This document shows positions 1-8,190 of a stretch of DNA of 59,350 nt, piece by piece; the stretch's first letter is position 1; each line of letters opens with the position of its first letter. Below the pieces are notes generated by a model, which ran no database searches, was not told the origin of the DNA, and saw nothing but the letters and a program-made list of their open reading frames with translations. This stretch comes from CAYNST01 sp964399955. GTDB lineage: Bacteria > Pseudomonadota > Gammaproteobacteria > Pseudomonadales > Cellvibrionaceae. The position numbers and the translations under genes are program-made. The stretch covers positions 1-59,350 of the forward strand of contig CAYNST010000007.1 in NCBI GenBank assembly GCA_964399955.1, in the 5' to 3' direction.

Positions 1-20
1 TTCCGGTACCCTACCCTTAC

Positions 21-314
21 TCAGAGGTGGGTGATCCGCTTTATCATACGTCCATCTTCCTCGAATACGTCCAATTGCAGCAGTTGCGCTCGGTCTTTCA
101 GTAGTTCCTTGATCCGCGTCACATCCTGTTCAAGTACTTTGATTGTGCCGTGCAGCAGGGTAAAACCATCACCCTCCATCGCCAGATCCAGACTAAGCTT
201 TTGCATGCGCAGCCCCGCCTCGGTGTTGGAGACGCGCCAGCCCTGACTGGTCATAAACTCCTGCCACTGTGACAGGCTCAGATCAGATTCCAAACTTGCC
301 AGTACTTTCAGCAT
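21..314 (-). CDS. Hypothetical protein, 97 aa
   Basis: A small soluble-looking protein that I do not recognise. The ATG at 314 was chosen because the residues read upstream of it look non-coding; from there the product starts MLKVLASLESDLSLSQWQEF. It has no signal peptide and no membrane segment. A central part rich in charged residues and leucine (TIKVLEQDVTRIKELLKD) could be a short coiled coil. The gene is divergent from yebG, so its promoter must lie in or near the same 120-base interval that carries the LexA box; whether it is co-regulated cannot be seen. The ribosome binding site is weak. Coding status is probable because the reading frame is open, ends cleanly and has protein-like composition. 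Confidence 0.5.
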   Translation of the reverse strand: MLKVLASLESDLSLSQWQEFMTSQGWRVSNTEAGLRMQKLSLDLAMEGDGFTLLHGTIKVLEQDVTRIKELLKDRAQLLQLDVFEEDGRMIKRITHL

Positions 315-373
315 CGGCCGGGTCCCCCGTTTAAGAAAGTGAAAAGCATAGCACTGCTTTACCCATTCTTGGG

Positions 374-401
374 TTGACTTGCAGCCCCGCCTTGTAATAC
401 T
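374..401 (+). promoter_or_regulatory. Probable sigma70 promoter of yebG
   Basis: TTGACT at 374-379 (5 of 6 to the -35 consensus) is followed after 16 bases by AATACT at 396-401 (4 of 6 to the -10 consensus). The -10 overlaps the left end of the LexA box at 400-415, the usual arrangement for SOS repression. Confidence 0.5.
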
Positions 402-415
402 GTACAAAAAAACAG
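400..415 (+). promoter_or_regulatory. LexA (SOS) box upstream of yebG
   Basis: CTGTACAAAAAAACAG fits the gammaproteobacterial LexA operator CTGT-N8-ACAG at all eight fixed positions, and its spacer is AT-rich. It lies 19 bases upstream of the yebG start and overlaps the likely -10 region. YebG is a known LexA-controlled gene in Escherichia coli, so site and gene identity support each other. Confidence 0.88.
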
Positions 416-434
416 GTTATACGAGGGTGGCACT

Positions 435-722
435 ATGGCAGTAATCGCTGTATGGCAATGCGATCGGGACGGCAGTATGTTTCAAAACAAGAAAGATGCA
501 GAAGAATACGACAAGATGCTAGAGCTGGCGGAAAACATCACCGCCGTTATTGACCAGCACATAATGGGGGTGGCCAGTGAGCATAGCGAGGCCATTGGCC
601 TGTTGCTGGCTCACAATCGCGACGCTCTGGCAAGAGCTTGCAAAGGCAAACCGGAGCTTTTGCTGGAAGAGGTTCAGACGGAAGCAGATTCCAAGGTAAC
701 CGCGATCAAAGCCAAAGGTTGA
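435..722 (+). CDS. yebG: YebG family DNA-damage-inducible protein
   Basis: A 95-residue protein resembling E. coli YebG in length and pattern: an N-terminal beta strand (MAVIAVWQCDRDG), then a KKDAEEYDKMLELAE segment matching the KKEADAYDKMLD stretch of YebG, then a helical region and a short polar tail. YebG is an SOS-regulon protein whose biochemical role is not established. The start ATG at 435 follows a good ribosome binding site (GAGGG). A consensus LexA box sits just upstream, so DNA-damage induction is strongly expected. The gene stands alone; rapA begins 110 bases downstream and probably has its own promoter. Confidence 0.85.
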   Translation: MAVIAVWQCDRDGSMFQNKKDAEEYDKMLELAENITAVIDQHIMGVASEHSEAIGLLLAHNRDALARACKGKPELLLEEVQTEADSKVTAIKAKG

Positions 723-832
723 TGGCGCGTTTTTGCCCCAATCTCCCATAAAATCCCGTACAATCGCGCCGGAGTTGAAGGCGGCCCCTGGCATGTCTTT
801 GTTACCCGTATTGTCAGTTTGTAAAGGTTTTT

Positions 833-3475
833 ATGTCGGATTTTGTTCCTGGTCAGAGATGGGTGGTGGATACCGAGCCCGAGTTGGGTTTGGGAGTGGT
901 TATGTCCTTGGATGGTCGTGCAGTGACCATAGCGTTTCCCCAAGCGGAGTGCGAACGGCTTTACGCGCGCGGCAAAGCACCGCTTACCCGCATTGCTTTT
1001 GATGTGGGCGATCAGGTGCAGCTAAGCGACGGCCGCAGTGCGCAAATACTGAACGTACACGAGCACGGCGGGCTGCTGATCTACGACATTGGCGAAGAGC
1101 AACTGGTGCCGGAGAGCAGCTTGGGCGGCGCCATCAAAATGAATCAGCCGTATTTGCGGTTGATGACCGGTCAATTGGACAAAGCGCGCTGGTTTGCCTT
1201 TCGCAGGCGCCTGGATGCCGCCATGGCCCGAGTCTGGCAATCACACTTGGGCGGGCTGCTGGGAGTGCGCGCCTCGTTGATTCCTCATCAGCTGTATGTG
1301 GCGGAGCAAGCCTGCGCCCGCGAGCGGGTGCGGGTGCTCTTGGCCGATGAAGTCGGCCTGGGCAAAACCATTGAAGCGGGCATGATTCTTACGCGCATGT
1401 TGCGTTTTGAGCGGGTGCAACGCGTGCTGATACTGGTGCCGGACGCCTTGCAGGTACAGTGGTTGGTTGAGCTGATACGCCGTTTCAGCGTTCGGCCTGA
1501 TATCTACCTGGGGGCCGAACATGACTTCAGTGACGGCCAGATCCAACTGGCGCCGCACGCGGTGCTGGAGCAGCCGGACTCGCTGCTGACCGCTCAGCAG
1601 TGGGATATGGTCATTGTGGACGAGGCGCATCATCTACAGCCTGGCACAGCGGCCTTCACGCTGTTCCAGACGCTTGCTGAAGCCAGCCCGCATCTGGTTC
1701 TGCTCTCTGCTACACCCGAGCAACTGGGACTGGAAAGCCATTTTGCACGCCTGCAGTTGCTGGATCCTACCAAGTTTGTATCTTTGGAGCAGTTTCTTGC
1801 GGCGGAGCAGCATTACGGCGAGCTGAACCGGAAGATCAAGGCGCTGCCGGAAAGCCGCGAGCAATTGCTGACACAATATCAGGCGGACCCTTCGCTCTCG
1901 GACCAGCAGCTGATCAACTGGCTGCTCGACTGCCACGGGCTGGGGCGTGTCATGTTCCGCAATACGCGCGCCTCCGTACAGGGTTTTGCCGGACGAGAGG
2001 TGGCGTGCCATGAAGTGGCCGACGACGAGTGGGAAAGCAAATTTGAATGGCTGGCTCAGTGGGCAAAAAGCCATCCCAGGGAAAAGGTCCTGGTCATCGG
2101 TCACACGGTTGAGCAGGCCCGCGCCTGCGAAGACTTCTTGTGGCGCAAGCACGGCATAGATGTCGCGTTGTTCCACGAAGAAATGGATCTGATAGAGCGC
2201 GATCGTGCAGCGGCCTATTTCGCGGACATGGAGCAGGGCAGCATGATCCTGGTCTGTTCGGAGATTGGCAGCGAAGGGCGAAACTTTCAGTTCAGCAGCC
2301 ACCTGGTGTGCCTGGATCTGCCTGAGCACCCCGACCTACTGGAACAGCGCATAGGCCGTCTCGACAGGCTTGGGCAGGCGCGCACGGTCTGCATCCACGT
2401 TCCGTTTGGCCGCAACTCCGTCACACAGCAGCGCCTGAACTGGCTGCACCACACCTTGAACTGTGTCGCCCGCCAAAACCCTGCCGCCAGCGCGGTGCAC
2501 GACCGCCTCTGGACGGGTGTTCGCGACTGTGCCGACCCTGGGCAGCGGATTGCGCTGGAGGCAGAAGCGCAGGCCGAGTCCCAGCGGTTGCAGGCCGAAA
2601 TTCAAGCAGGTCGAGACGCACTGCTGGAGATGAACAGCTGCAGGCAGCCGCAAGCGGACCTACTGACTCAAAAAATTGACGAATTCGAAACCGAGTCTCC
2701 CCGTAATTTGGTAGAAGAGGCGGCACAGTTGCTGAATTTCTACTTTGAAGAAACGCAAGGTGGCGCCTATTCGCTGCTTCCCACCACCGATATGTTGATT
2801 CCGGCCCTGCCGGGTATTCCACCGGAGGGCGCTGAAGTAACCTTTGACCGCGAGCTGGCCAATGCCCGCGAGGATGTGCTGTTTTTATCCTGGGATGCGC
2901 CTTTTATAATCGGTCTTTGGGAGATGTTGCAGCATTCCGACCTGGGTTCTGCCTCTGTTGCTTTGCTGCCCCACAAGCAGTTGCCTGCGGGCCAGTGCCT
3001 GTTAGAAACCTGCTTTAGCGTCTTGATTCAGTCTGGCAGCGCCAAAGACTGCTGGCCGTATCTGCAGGCCTTGTCGGTGCGGGTGCTGGTACTGGATATC
3101 AGCGATAAAGACCTGTCTGCGGCCTTGCCAGAAGACAGCCTGGCACAGACGCTCAAACCTGTTGACAAGAAGCTGGCACGGCGAATTATTCACTCTCGCA
3201 AGGAGCAGATTCCCGGCTGGTATCATCGCGCAGAAGCTTTGGCCGCCAAACAGAAATTCCGTCTGGTGGACGAGGCAGTCGAGCAGGCACGCCAGTATTT
3301 TTCACAGGAGGTGCAGCGGCTGAAGCAGCTGGCGGCTAACAACCCGAACGTTTCCGAAGACGAAGTGCTTGCCTTGGAGGAGAAGTCCCGGCGGGTACAG
3401 CGTGCACTGGCCGAGGATGTACAATTGCAGTTGGCTGCGGTGCGCCTGATAGTGACCACAGAAGCGCAGGCCTGA
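833..3475 (+). CDS. rapA: RNA polymerase-associated ATPase RapA (HepA)
   Basis: An SWI2/SNF2-type ATPase that binds RNA polymerase and promotes its recycling after termination. The 880-residue product is somewhat shorter than E. coli RapA (968). Visible parts: an N-terminal Tudor-like region beginning GQRWVVDTEPELGLG; Walker A GLGKT at residues 175-179 within ADEVGLGKTIEAGM; DEAH at 263-266; the SATPEQLGLESHFARL motif III region; and in the second lobe SEIGSEGRNFQF and EQRIGRLDRLGQ (motifs V and VI). The C-terminal third carries the RapA-specific domain (ITFDRE-like segment and a terminal coiled coil). ATG 833 follows AAAGG. It is monocistronic by context, with a hairpin immediately after its stop. 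Confidence 0.95.
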   Translation: MSDFVPGQRWVVDTEPELGLGVVMSLDGRAVTIAFPQAECERLYARGKAPLTRIAFDVGDQVQLSDGRSAQILNVHEHGGLLIYDIGEEQLVPESSLGGAIKMNQPYLRLMTGQLDKARWFAFRRRLDAAMARVWQSHLGGLLGVRASLIPHQLYVAEQACARERVRVLLADEVGLGKTIEAGMILTRMLRFERVQRVLILVPDALQVQWLVELIRRFSVRPDIYLGAEHDFSDGQIQLAPHAVLEQPDSLLTAQQWDMVIVDEAHHLQPGTAAFTLFQTLAEASPHLVLLSATPEQLGLESHFARLQLLDPTKFVSLEQFLAAEQHYGELNRKIKALPESREQLLTQYQADPSLSDQQLINWLLDCHGLGRVMFRNTRASVQGFAGREVACHEVADDEWESKFEWLAQWAKSHPREKVLVIGHTVEQARACEDFLWRKHGIDVALFHEEMDLIERDRAAAYFADMEQGSMILVCSEIGSEGRNFQFSSHLVCLDLPEHPDLLEQRIGRLDRLGQARTVCIHVPFGRNSVTQQRLNWLHHTLNCVARQNPAASAVHDRLWTGVRDCADPGQRIALEAEAQAESQRLQAEIQAGRDALLEMNSCRQPQADLLTQKIDEFETESPRNLVEEAAQLLNFYFEETQGGAYSLLPTTDMLIPALPGIPPEGAEVTFDRELANAREDVLFLSWDAPFIIGLWEMLQHSDLGSASVALLPHKQLPAGQCLLETCFSVLIQSGSAKDCWPYLQALSVRVLVLDISDKDLSAALPEDSLAQTLKPVDKKLARRIIHSRKEQIPGWYHRAEALAAKQKFRLVDEAVEQARQYFSQEVQRLKQLAANNPNVSEDEVLALEEKSRRVQRALAEDVQLQLAAVRLIVTTEAQA

Positions 3476-3503
3476 TCAGCACAAGTGGAGTGCTCGCATC
3501 AGG
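3471..3503 (+). terminator. Hairpin after rapA, possible terminator
   Basis: CCTGAT (3471-3476) pairs with ATCAGG (3498-3503), with an inner AGCAC/GTGCT stem and a 7-base loop. It overlaps the rapA stop codon and is followed by only a short T run, so termination strength is uncertain. A second small dyad, GGCGG/CCCGCC near 3516-3535, lies at the end of the opposing gene. Confidence 0.4.
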
Positions 3504-3524
3504 TTTGCGCCCCGGCGGAATTGA

Positions 3525-3872
3525 TCATCCCGCCAATTGTACGTTCTTGGGCGGCAACTGCTGGACAAAATGTTCGCAGCGCTTGATCCAGCCGTGCAAT
3601 TGCTCATCGCTGATCAGGGCTTCGGGTTCAACGTAGACAAAACCCTTCAATGGCTTTCCGGTGTAATTCATGATGCTGACGTGCATGTCTTTGAGTGCGG
3701 TGGCGTAGTGGCGGGGCCCTATTCTGGCCATTAAGCGGTGATCGCTGGCGCCAACACACATGTTGCCGTTAACCATAAAGGCCAAACCGCCCATCATGGT
3801 TTTTTCACTGACCTCATCGCGACTGGAAAAGTACAAACGCAGACGGGCAGCAAGTGCTTCGTCATAGGACAT
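3525..3872 (-). CDS. TfoX/Sxy N-terminal domain protein, 115 aa
   Basis: The product matches the TfoX N-terminal domain: a start MSYDEALAARLRLYF, the hallmark KTMMGGLAFMVNGNMCVG segment, and a following RIGP...ALKDM region. Full TfoX/Sxy competence regulators carry a second helical domain of about 80 residues; this protein stops after the first, so it belongs to the short stand-alone TfoX-N group, whose function is not well defined. ATG 3872 is supported by GGAG a few bases upstream. It converges on rapA and is followed upstream by 459 non-coding bases before gabD. A role in competence should not be assumed. Confidence 0.8.
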   Translation of the reverse strand: MSYDEALAARLRLYFSSRDEVSEKTMMGGLAFMVNGNMCVGASDHRLMARIGPRHYATALKDMHVSIMNYTGKPLKGFVYVEPEALISDEQLHGWIKRCEHFVQQLPPKNVQLAG

Positions 3873-4331
3873 GCTTATCTCCTTATTGGAGTAGTGTGAC
3901 GGCTGCTTGTGCTGCAGCCGGACTGCGGCCGTTTCCGCCCCCCTGTTCGCAGCTGCTCTTGACTGGGCTGACCGCACGCACCAAGGGGTGAAAGCGCAAT
4001 ACGCCAGGCCTGCCTTTAATGCATATTGCCTGTGAAGAGGGCCGCGCCCTTATTATTGCCCCCTGCTATGAATACCGGCCAATTGCCATTGCTTTGTAAT
4101 TATAGCTGCTCTTGGCGTAGTTCTCCGGCATTGTTTCAGGTCTGAGCGCTCTTTGGCAAATCGTAACTGTTCCGCTCGTCCCGTGGCTGTGCATATTGTG
4201 CAAAGGTTAAACAAATGCCTCGGCCGTATGTTAAGCGCATTCGCTCCCCTGCGCGTAACATTCCGGTAGCCCGCGACAGGGCGCAAGCAGTTTTTTCTTG
4301 TGCAAGGCGGCCAGGCGAAGGAGCAGGGCAG
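3873..4331. other. Non-coding interval between TfoX-N gene and gabD
   Basis: These 459 bases separate two divergent genes. I see no convincing ORF: the open frame running into gabD from 4215 has a start composition unlike the family, and the AAGGAG at 4318-4323 points to ATG 4332. A TATAAT-like hexamer occurs on the minus strand at 4099-4104 but lacks a recognisable -35. Promoters for both flanking genes should lie here; none can be assigned with confidence. Confidence 0.4.
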
Positions 4332-5792
4332 ATGCAGAACCCACATCAAGCGCAATTCAAACCAGAGCTATTCCGCCAGGCGTGCCTGGTGGGCGGTGAG
4401 TGGATACCGGTTGGCGGCCAAGCGGCTATTGAAGTCGCCAACCCTGCCAATGGTGAAATTATCGGCAGGGTACCCAGCCTCGAAAAAGACCAGATAGTCA
4501 CAGCTGTGGAAGCCGCCGCCGGCGCATTGCACGACTGGCGTACCCGCCCCGCGCAGGAAAGAGCGGATCTACTTTATCGTTGGTATCAATTGCTGTTACA
4601 GCACAAAGAGGATCTGGCTGCCATCATGACCCTGGAGCAGGGCAAGCCCTTGGACGAAGCCCGCGCAGAGGTTGACTATGGTGCATCTTACCTGCGCTGG
4701 TTTGCCGAAGAGGCGCCCAGGGCCTACGGCGATACAATTCCCGCCAGGTCTGCCGGCCAAACAATCCTGGTAAGCAAGGAGCCCATTGGCGTTTGCGGCT
4801 TCATCACGCCGTGGAATTTCCCCAATGCCATGCTAGCTCGAAAGCTTGGCGCGGCGCTGGCAGCGGGCTGTACGGCGGTCGCCAAACCGGCCGAGGCAAC
4901 ACCCTTTTCCGCGCTGGCCTTGGCCTACCTCGGCGAACAAGCCGGCCTGCCCGCCGGAGCAGTCAATATTGTCACCGGCAAGGCCTCACTGGTGGGTGAC
5001 ACCCTTACCCAGCACCCCGCTGTGCGCAAACTGAGCTTTACCGGCTCCACCAAAGTGGGTCGGCTGCTTCTGGAGAAAAGTGCGCAGCACCTGCAAAAAG
5101 TAACTCTGGAGCTGGGCGGCAACGCGCCCTTCATTGTTTTTGACGACGCAGACCTGGATGCTGCCGTGGAGGGGTTGATAGCGGCAAAATTTCGCAATTC
5201 CGGGCAAACCTGCATCTGCGTCAATCGCCTCATGGTGCAAAGCGGCGTATACGACGAATTTGTGGCCCGCTTGAGCAACGCGATAACCTCCAAGCTGGTG
5301 GTGGGCGACGGTTTTGCCAAAGGCGTAAATCTGGGGCCGCTCATAAATCGCACGGCGGTGGAAAAGTTCAATCAACACCTCAGCGATGCGCTGTCGAAGG
5401 GCGCGCAGCTCATCTGCGGCGGGCCGGCAGACAGTGACAATTTCGTGCAGCCCACTTTGCTGCGGGATGCGACCTCTGAGATGCAGTTTTGCCAGGAAGA
5501 GACTTTTGCTCCGCTGCTGGCTGCCATCCCGTTCGAAAGTGAAAGCGACGCAATAATCATGGCCAACGACACCCCTTATGGGTTGGCTGGCTATTTTTAC
5601 GCCCGCGACGTCGGCCGGGTCATGCGGGTGAGTGCGGCCCTGCAGGTAGGCATGGTTGGTGTGAATGACACCGCGCTTTCCAACGCAGCGGCCCCCTTCG
5701 GTGGCGTCAATTATTCCGGGTTCGGGCGGGAAGGCTCCAAGTACGGTATGGACGACTATCTACAGCCAAAGTACATTCTGTTGGGAGCGTGA
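4332..5792 (+). CDS. gabD: NAD(P)-dependent succinate-semialdehyde dehydrogenase
   Basis: An aldehyde dehydrogenase of 486 residues, close to GabD (482). GabD oxidises succinate semialdehyde to succinate in 4-aminobutyrate catabolism. Seen: the cofactor-binding GFITPWNFP at 157-164, FTGST at 236-240, catalytic Glu260 in LELGG, and catalytic Cys294 in GQTCICVNR, a segment typical of succinate-semialdehyde and glutarate-semialdehyde dehydrogenases. The start at 4332 is preceded by AAGGAG. No gabT or gab regulator is adjacent, so the physiological substrate could equally be glutarate semialdehyde or a related aldehyde. It ends in a convergent intergenic hairpin. Confidence 0.9.
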   Translation: MQNPHQAQFKPELFRQACLVGGEWIPVGGQAAIEVANPANGEIIGRVPSLEKDQIVTAVEAAAGALHDWRTRPAQERADLLYRWYQLLLQHKEDLAAIMTLEQGKPLDEARAEVDYGASYLRWFAEEAPRAYGDTIPARSAGQTILVSKEPIGVCGFITPWNFPNAMLARKLGAALAAGCTAVAKPAEATPFSALALAYLGEQAGLPAGAVNIVTGKASLVGDTLTQHPAVRKLSFTGSTKVGRLLLEKSAQHLQKVTLELGGNAPFIVFDDADLDAAVEGLIAAKFRNSGQTCICVNRLMVQSGVYDEFVARLSNAITSKLVVGDGFAKGVNLGPLINRTAVEKFNQHLSDALSKGAQLICGGPADSDNFVQPTLLRDATSEMQFCQEETFAPLLAAIPFESESDAIIMANDTPYGLAGYFYARDVGRVMRVSAALQVGMVGVNDTALSNAAAPFGGVNYSGFGREGSKYGMDDYLQPKYILLGA

Positions 5793-5804
5793 TGCATACA
5801 GACC

Positions 5805-5832
5805 GCCACCTGCCGGCTTGCCGCAGGGTGGC
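5805..5832. terminator. Hairpin between convergent genes, possible bidirectional terminator
   Basis: GCCACCTGC pairs with GCAGGGTGGC (one bulged base), loop about 9 bases. It fills the 40-base gap between the gabD stop and the stop of the unknown minus-strand gene. There is no clear T run on either side. Confidence 0.4.
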
Positions 5833-6495
5833 TCAAAGCAACTTGGCGTAGAGCTGAGAATAGGCTGCGCCACCGTTGTTCTTCAGTGCATTAATAGCCT
5901 GCGCCATCAGTTGGTCTGCCCTGGTTGGCCCCAGGTATTCGCAAAAAGATATATAAAATAAGTTAATTATCTTGCGCAGGTCAGCCACATCCACCCGTGC
6001 TGCCAGGAAGGGTTGTTTTGGGTTGTTGAGCCAGCGAGTCATCTTGTTGCTGAGGTCAATGGTTATGTCCAAATTCGGCAAATTGCGGGACACAAAGGTT
6101 ATTATGTCGTTGCCGATGGGTGACGCCACTAGACTTAACCACTTATTGACAAACAACTGAAAGGCTTCAAGTTCTGGCATGGGCGCGTAGTTTTGCGCCG
6201 TGGCTGCCGGGCCGCGCTTGCGGAAGGCTTCCATGGCTGCAGTTGGATCCGGCAACAGCTCAGCGGCAGGTTTCAGCATGCTGGACAACAGCGCAACCAG
6301 CAGTTTTTTGTGCTCGATATCGGGATTGATATCCCGCACCACATCGGCAACAAAATAGCGCACAGAAAAGGTAGGCGTACTCGCGTAGCGGGTTTCCCAA
6401 AGCAGCAGGGCTTCAAAAATCTGCGCGTCTTGCAGGAACGGCCGCAGGCCGGTATACAGCGCTCGTTTCTTTTGAATAGTTTCCAAATTGCTCAT
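5833..6495 (-). CDS. Conserved-looking protein of unknown function in amt operon, 220 aa
   Basis: I do not recognise this protein. It has no signal peptide or strong membrane helix; it looks soluble and mostly helical. An N-terminal part (IQKKRALYTGLRPFLQDAQIF) leads into a core rich in leucine and alanine. A C-terminal module (LRKIINLFYISFCEYLGPTRADQLMAQAI) resembles short helical bundles seen at the end of various bacterial signalling proteins, but this is only an impression. It begins 19 bases after the amt stop on the same strand, with AAGG close to its ATG, so it is probably co-transcribed with amt from the sigma54 promoter and thus nitrogen-controlled. No GlnK-type PII signature is present, so it is not the usual amt partner. 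Confidence 0.7.
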   Translation of the reverse strand: MSNLETIQKKRALYTGLRPFLQDAQIFEALLLWETRYASTPTFSVRYFVADVVRDINPDIEHKKLLVALLSSMLKPAAELLPDPTAAMEAFRKRGPAATAQNYAPMPELEAFQLFVNKWLSLVASPIGNDIITFVSRNLPNLDITIDLSNKMTRWLNNPKQPFLAARVDVADLRKIINLFYISFCEYLGPTRADQLMAQAINALKNNGGAAYSQLYAKLL

Positions 6496-6514
6496 GCCTT
6501 GAAACCACGGTTGT

Positions 6515-7825
6515 CTAACGCTCTACGCCTTCCAAATTCTGCTTGGTATAGAACGAAGATTGATTGAACTCCGGGTAGGCGACTTCGGCGTGCTCGGTGA
6601 AGTCCAGCCCCCTTTGTTCGTGCAGGGGATCTGCTCGCAGTCCATACAGCAAATCGATGAGTTTGAACGCCAGAAACGCTGCGCCAAATGACCAGGCAAA
6701 ACAAGCCAGCACACCCACTAGCTGAATCACCAGCGTGTTGATGTTGAACAGATCGCCGGCAACAAACAGGCCGGCGCAAATGGTGCCCCAGGCGCCGGCA
6801 ACGGCATGCACAGATACTGCACCCACCACATCGTCCAGGCACATTTTCAGCAGGCACTTCTCTGCAGCCCAGGCCAGAGCGCCGGCGCTCAAACCGGTGA
6901 CCACGGCGAAGGGGGGGCTCATGGTGGCGCAGCCTGCGGTGATGCCAACCAAACCGGCAAGGCTGCCGTTGACGACCGTTGTCACCAAAATTGGATTGTT
7001 TTGCAGGCGAGCCAGTACCACCGCACCGATGGCGCCTGAGGCCGCCGCCAGCTGCGTATTCAGGTTTATCAAGCCCAGGTCCACGTTTGCGCCCAGGGTG
7101 GAGCCGCCGTTGAACCCGAACCATCCGAACCACAGGATAAAACCACCCAGAGCCACCAGGTTCAAATTGTGTCCCGGCAAATCGCGCGGTTTGCCGCCGG
7201 GGGAAAATCGCCCCAATCTTGGACCCAGAACAATGATCGCCGCCAGCGAGCACCATCCGCCCACACTGTGAACCACGCTGGAGCCAGCAAAATCAATGAA
7301 GCCCAGCTCCGCCAGCCAGCCGTCGCCTGCGTAGTAACTACCCCAGGCCCAGCTGCCAAACACCGGGTAGATTATGGTGATAATCACAGCCGCTCCCAAC
7401 AAATAACCACCAAACCGGGTTCGCTCCGCCATGGCACCACTGGTTATGGTGGCCGCAGTTGCGGCAAACATGGTTTGAAAAAGCAAAAAGCTGTAGTCCC
7501 AGGACGAGGCCTCAGTCATTGCAAATCCGCTGGTTCCCAACCAGCCGCTGGGATTGGCGCCAAACATCAAGCCAAAGCCCAGCAACCAATACAGCAGCGA
7601 GGCGATGCAAACATCGCAATAATTTTTCATGACCACGTTGACGGAGTTTTTACTGCGGGCGCAGCCGCTCTCCAACAGCGCAAAGCCTGCCTGCATTAGA
7701 AAAACCATCGCGCTGGCGGTGACCAACCATACCGCATCAAGCTCTTGCTGCGACTGCGCGTTGGCGCGTAGGGGCAGAAGCAGTAAGGCCGAGGCGGCAG
7801 CCAAGAAAGGCCAGGAGACGGTCAT
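6515..7825 (-). CDS. amt: Ammonium transporter, Amt family
   Basis: An inner-membrane ammonium channel/transporter of 436 residues. An N-terminal signal peptide ends near ANA (residues 21-23), as in AmtB, followed by eleven probable membrane helices. The twin histidines are in SVVHSVGG and VSVHAVAGAWG, and the conserved FGWFGFNGGS and DFAGSS motifs are present. The cytoplasmic C-terminal motif reads GLDFTEHAEVAY, where most family members have HGE. ATG 7825 is preferred over the in-frame TTG at 7858 because the predicted sigma54 transcription start is near 7856. No glnK lies next to it; the following gene is an unknown protein. Confidence 0.93.
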   Translation of the reverse strand: MTVSWPFLAAASALLLLPLRANAQSQQELDAVWLVTASAMVFLMQAGFALLESGCARSKNSVNVVMKNYCDVCIASLLYWLLGFGLMFGANPSGWLGTSGFAMTEASSWDYSFLLFQTMFAATAATITSGAMAERTRFGGYLLGAAVIITIIYPVFGSWAWGSYYAGDGWLAELGFIDFAGSSVVHSVGGWCSLAAIIVLGPRLGRFSPGGKPRDLPGHNLNLVALGGFILWFGWFGFNGGSTLGANVDLGLINLNTQLAAASGAIGAVVLARLQNNPILVTTVVNGSLAGLVGITAGCATMSPPFAVVTGLSAGALAWAAEKCLLKMCLDDVVGAVSVHAVAGAWGTICAGLFVAGDLFNINTLVIQLVGVLACFAWSFGAAFLAFKLIDLLYGLRADPLHEQRGLDFTEHAEVAYPEFNQSSFYTKQNLEGVER

Positions 7826-7867
7826 AGAGCGGGTCCAAACAATCAGGTAGTTGTTCAACTCGCAACG

Positions 7868-7882
7868 GCAAGGTCTGTGCCA
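7868..7882 (-). promoter_or_regulatory. Sigma54 (RpoN) promoter of amt
   Basis: On the minus strand the sequence reads TGGCACAGACCTTGC: the -24 element TGGCAC, five spacer bases and the -12 element TTGC, with the invariant GG and GC separated by exactly ten bases. Transcription would start near 7856, about 30 bases upstream of the amt ATG at 7825. Amt genes are often sigma54/NtrC-dependent. Confidence 0.82.
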
Positions 7883-8015
7883 GCTACCCAGTGAGCACTT
7901 TCTAGCATGACCTTATAGGGGAATAAGCGGCTTTTGCCGCCGCTTGGCGGGCAAATTGTTCTGAAGAATTTCTCAAGGCTGCGGCAACACGAGTGGCATC
8001 GCCGGCCAAGGTGAG

Positions 8016-8030
8016 GCACCATTCAAGTGC
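8016..8030 (-). promoter_or_regulatory. NtrC-like enhancer site, proximal
   Basis: GCACCATTCAAGTGC matches the NtrC core GCACCANNNTGGTGC with two mismatches. Its centre is about 167 bases upstream of the predicted amt transcription start, a normal enhancer distance. Confidence 0.55.
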
Positions 8031-8056
8031 GGCAGGCTGCACTTGTCTGTCAGTTT

Positions 8057-8071
8057 GCTCCAATTTGGTGC
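8057..8071 (-). promoter_or_regulatory. NtrC-like enhancer site, distal
   Basis: On the minus strand GCACCAAATTGGAGC matches the NtrC core GCACCANNNTGGTGC with one mismatch. It is centred 41 bases (about four helical turns) from the proximal site, the kind of spacing that favours cooperative binding of two NtrC dimers. Confidence 0.62.
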
Positions 8072-8154
8072 CGGCCGCGTCGAAGGCTAAAAAAGGGGCG
8101 GGGGGACGCACCCTAGATGCTGCAACGCAAGCGTTCGTTTGACAGCACCGGCCT

Positions 8155-8190
8155 AAAAAAAACCGAACGGCGTTGGGGGACGCCGCCCGG
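8155..8190 (-). terminator. Intrinsic terminator downstream of rnfE
   Basis: On the minus strand a perfect CGGCGT/ACGCCG stem with a six-base loop (8168-8185), flanked by CCG/CGG, is followed by TTCGG and then eight T (8155-8162). It lies about 300 bases past the rnfE stop and upstream of the amt control region, so it should separate the two transcription units. Confidence 0.75.

Noticed and set aside
7902..8111. 69-codon minus-strand open frame upstream of amt
   Set aside because: It overlaps the two NtrC-like sites and lies between terminator and sigma54 promoter; no ribosome binding site; best explained as regulatory DNA.
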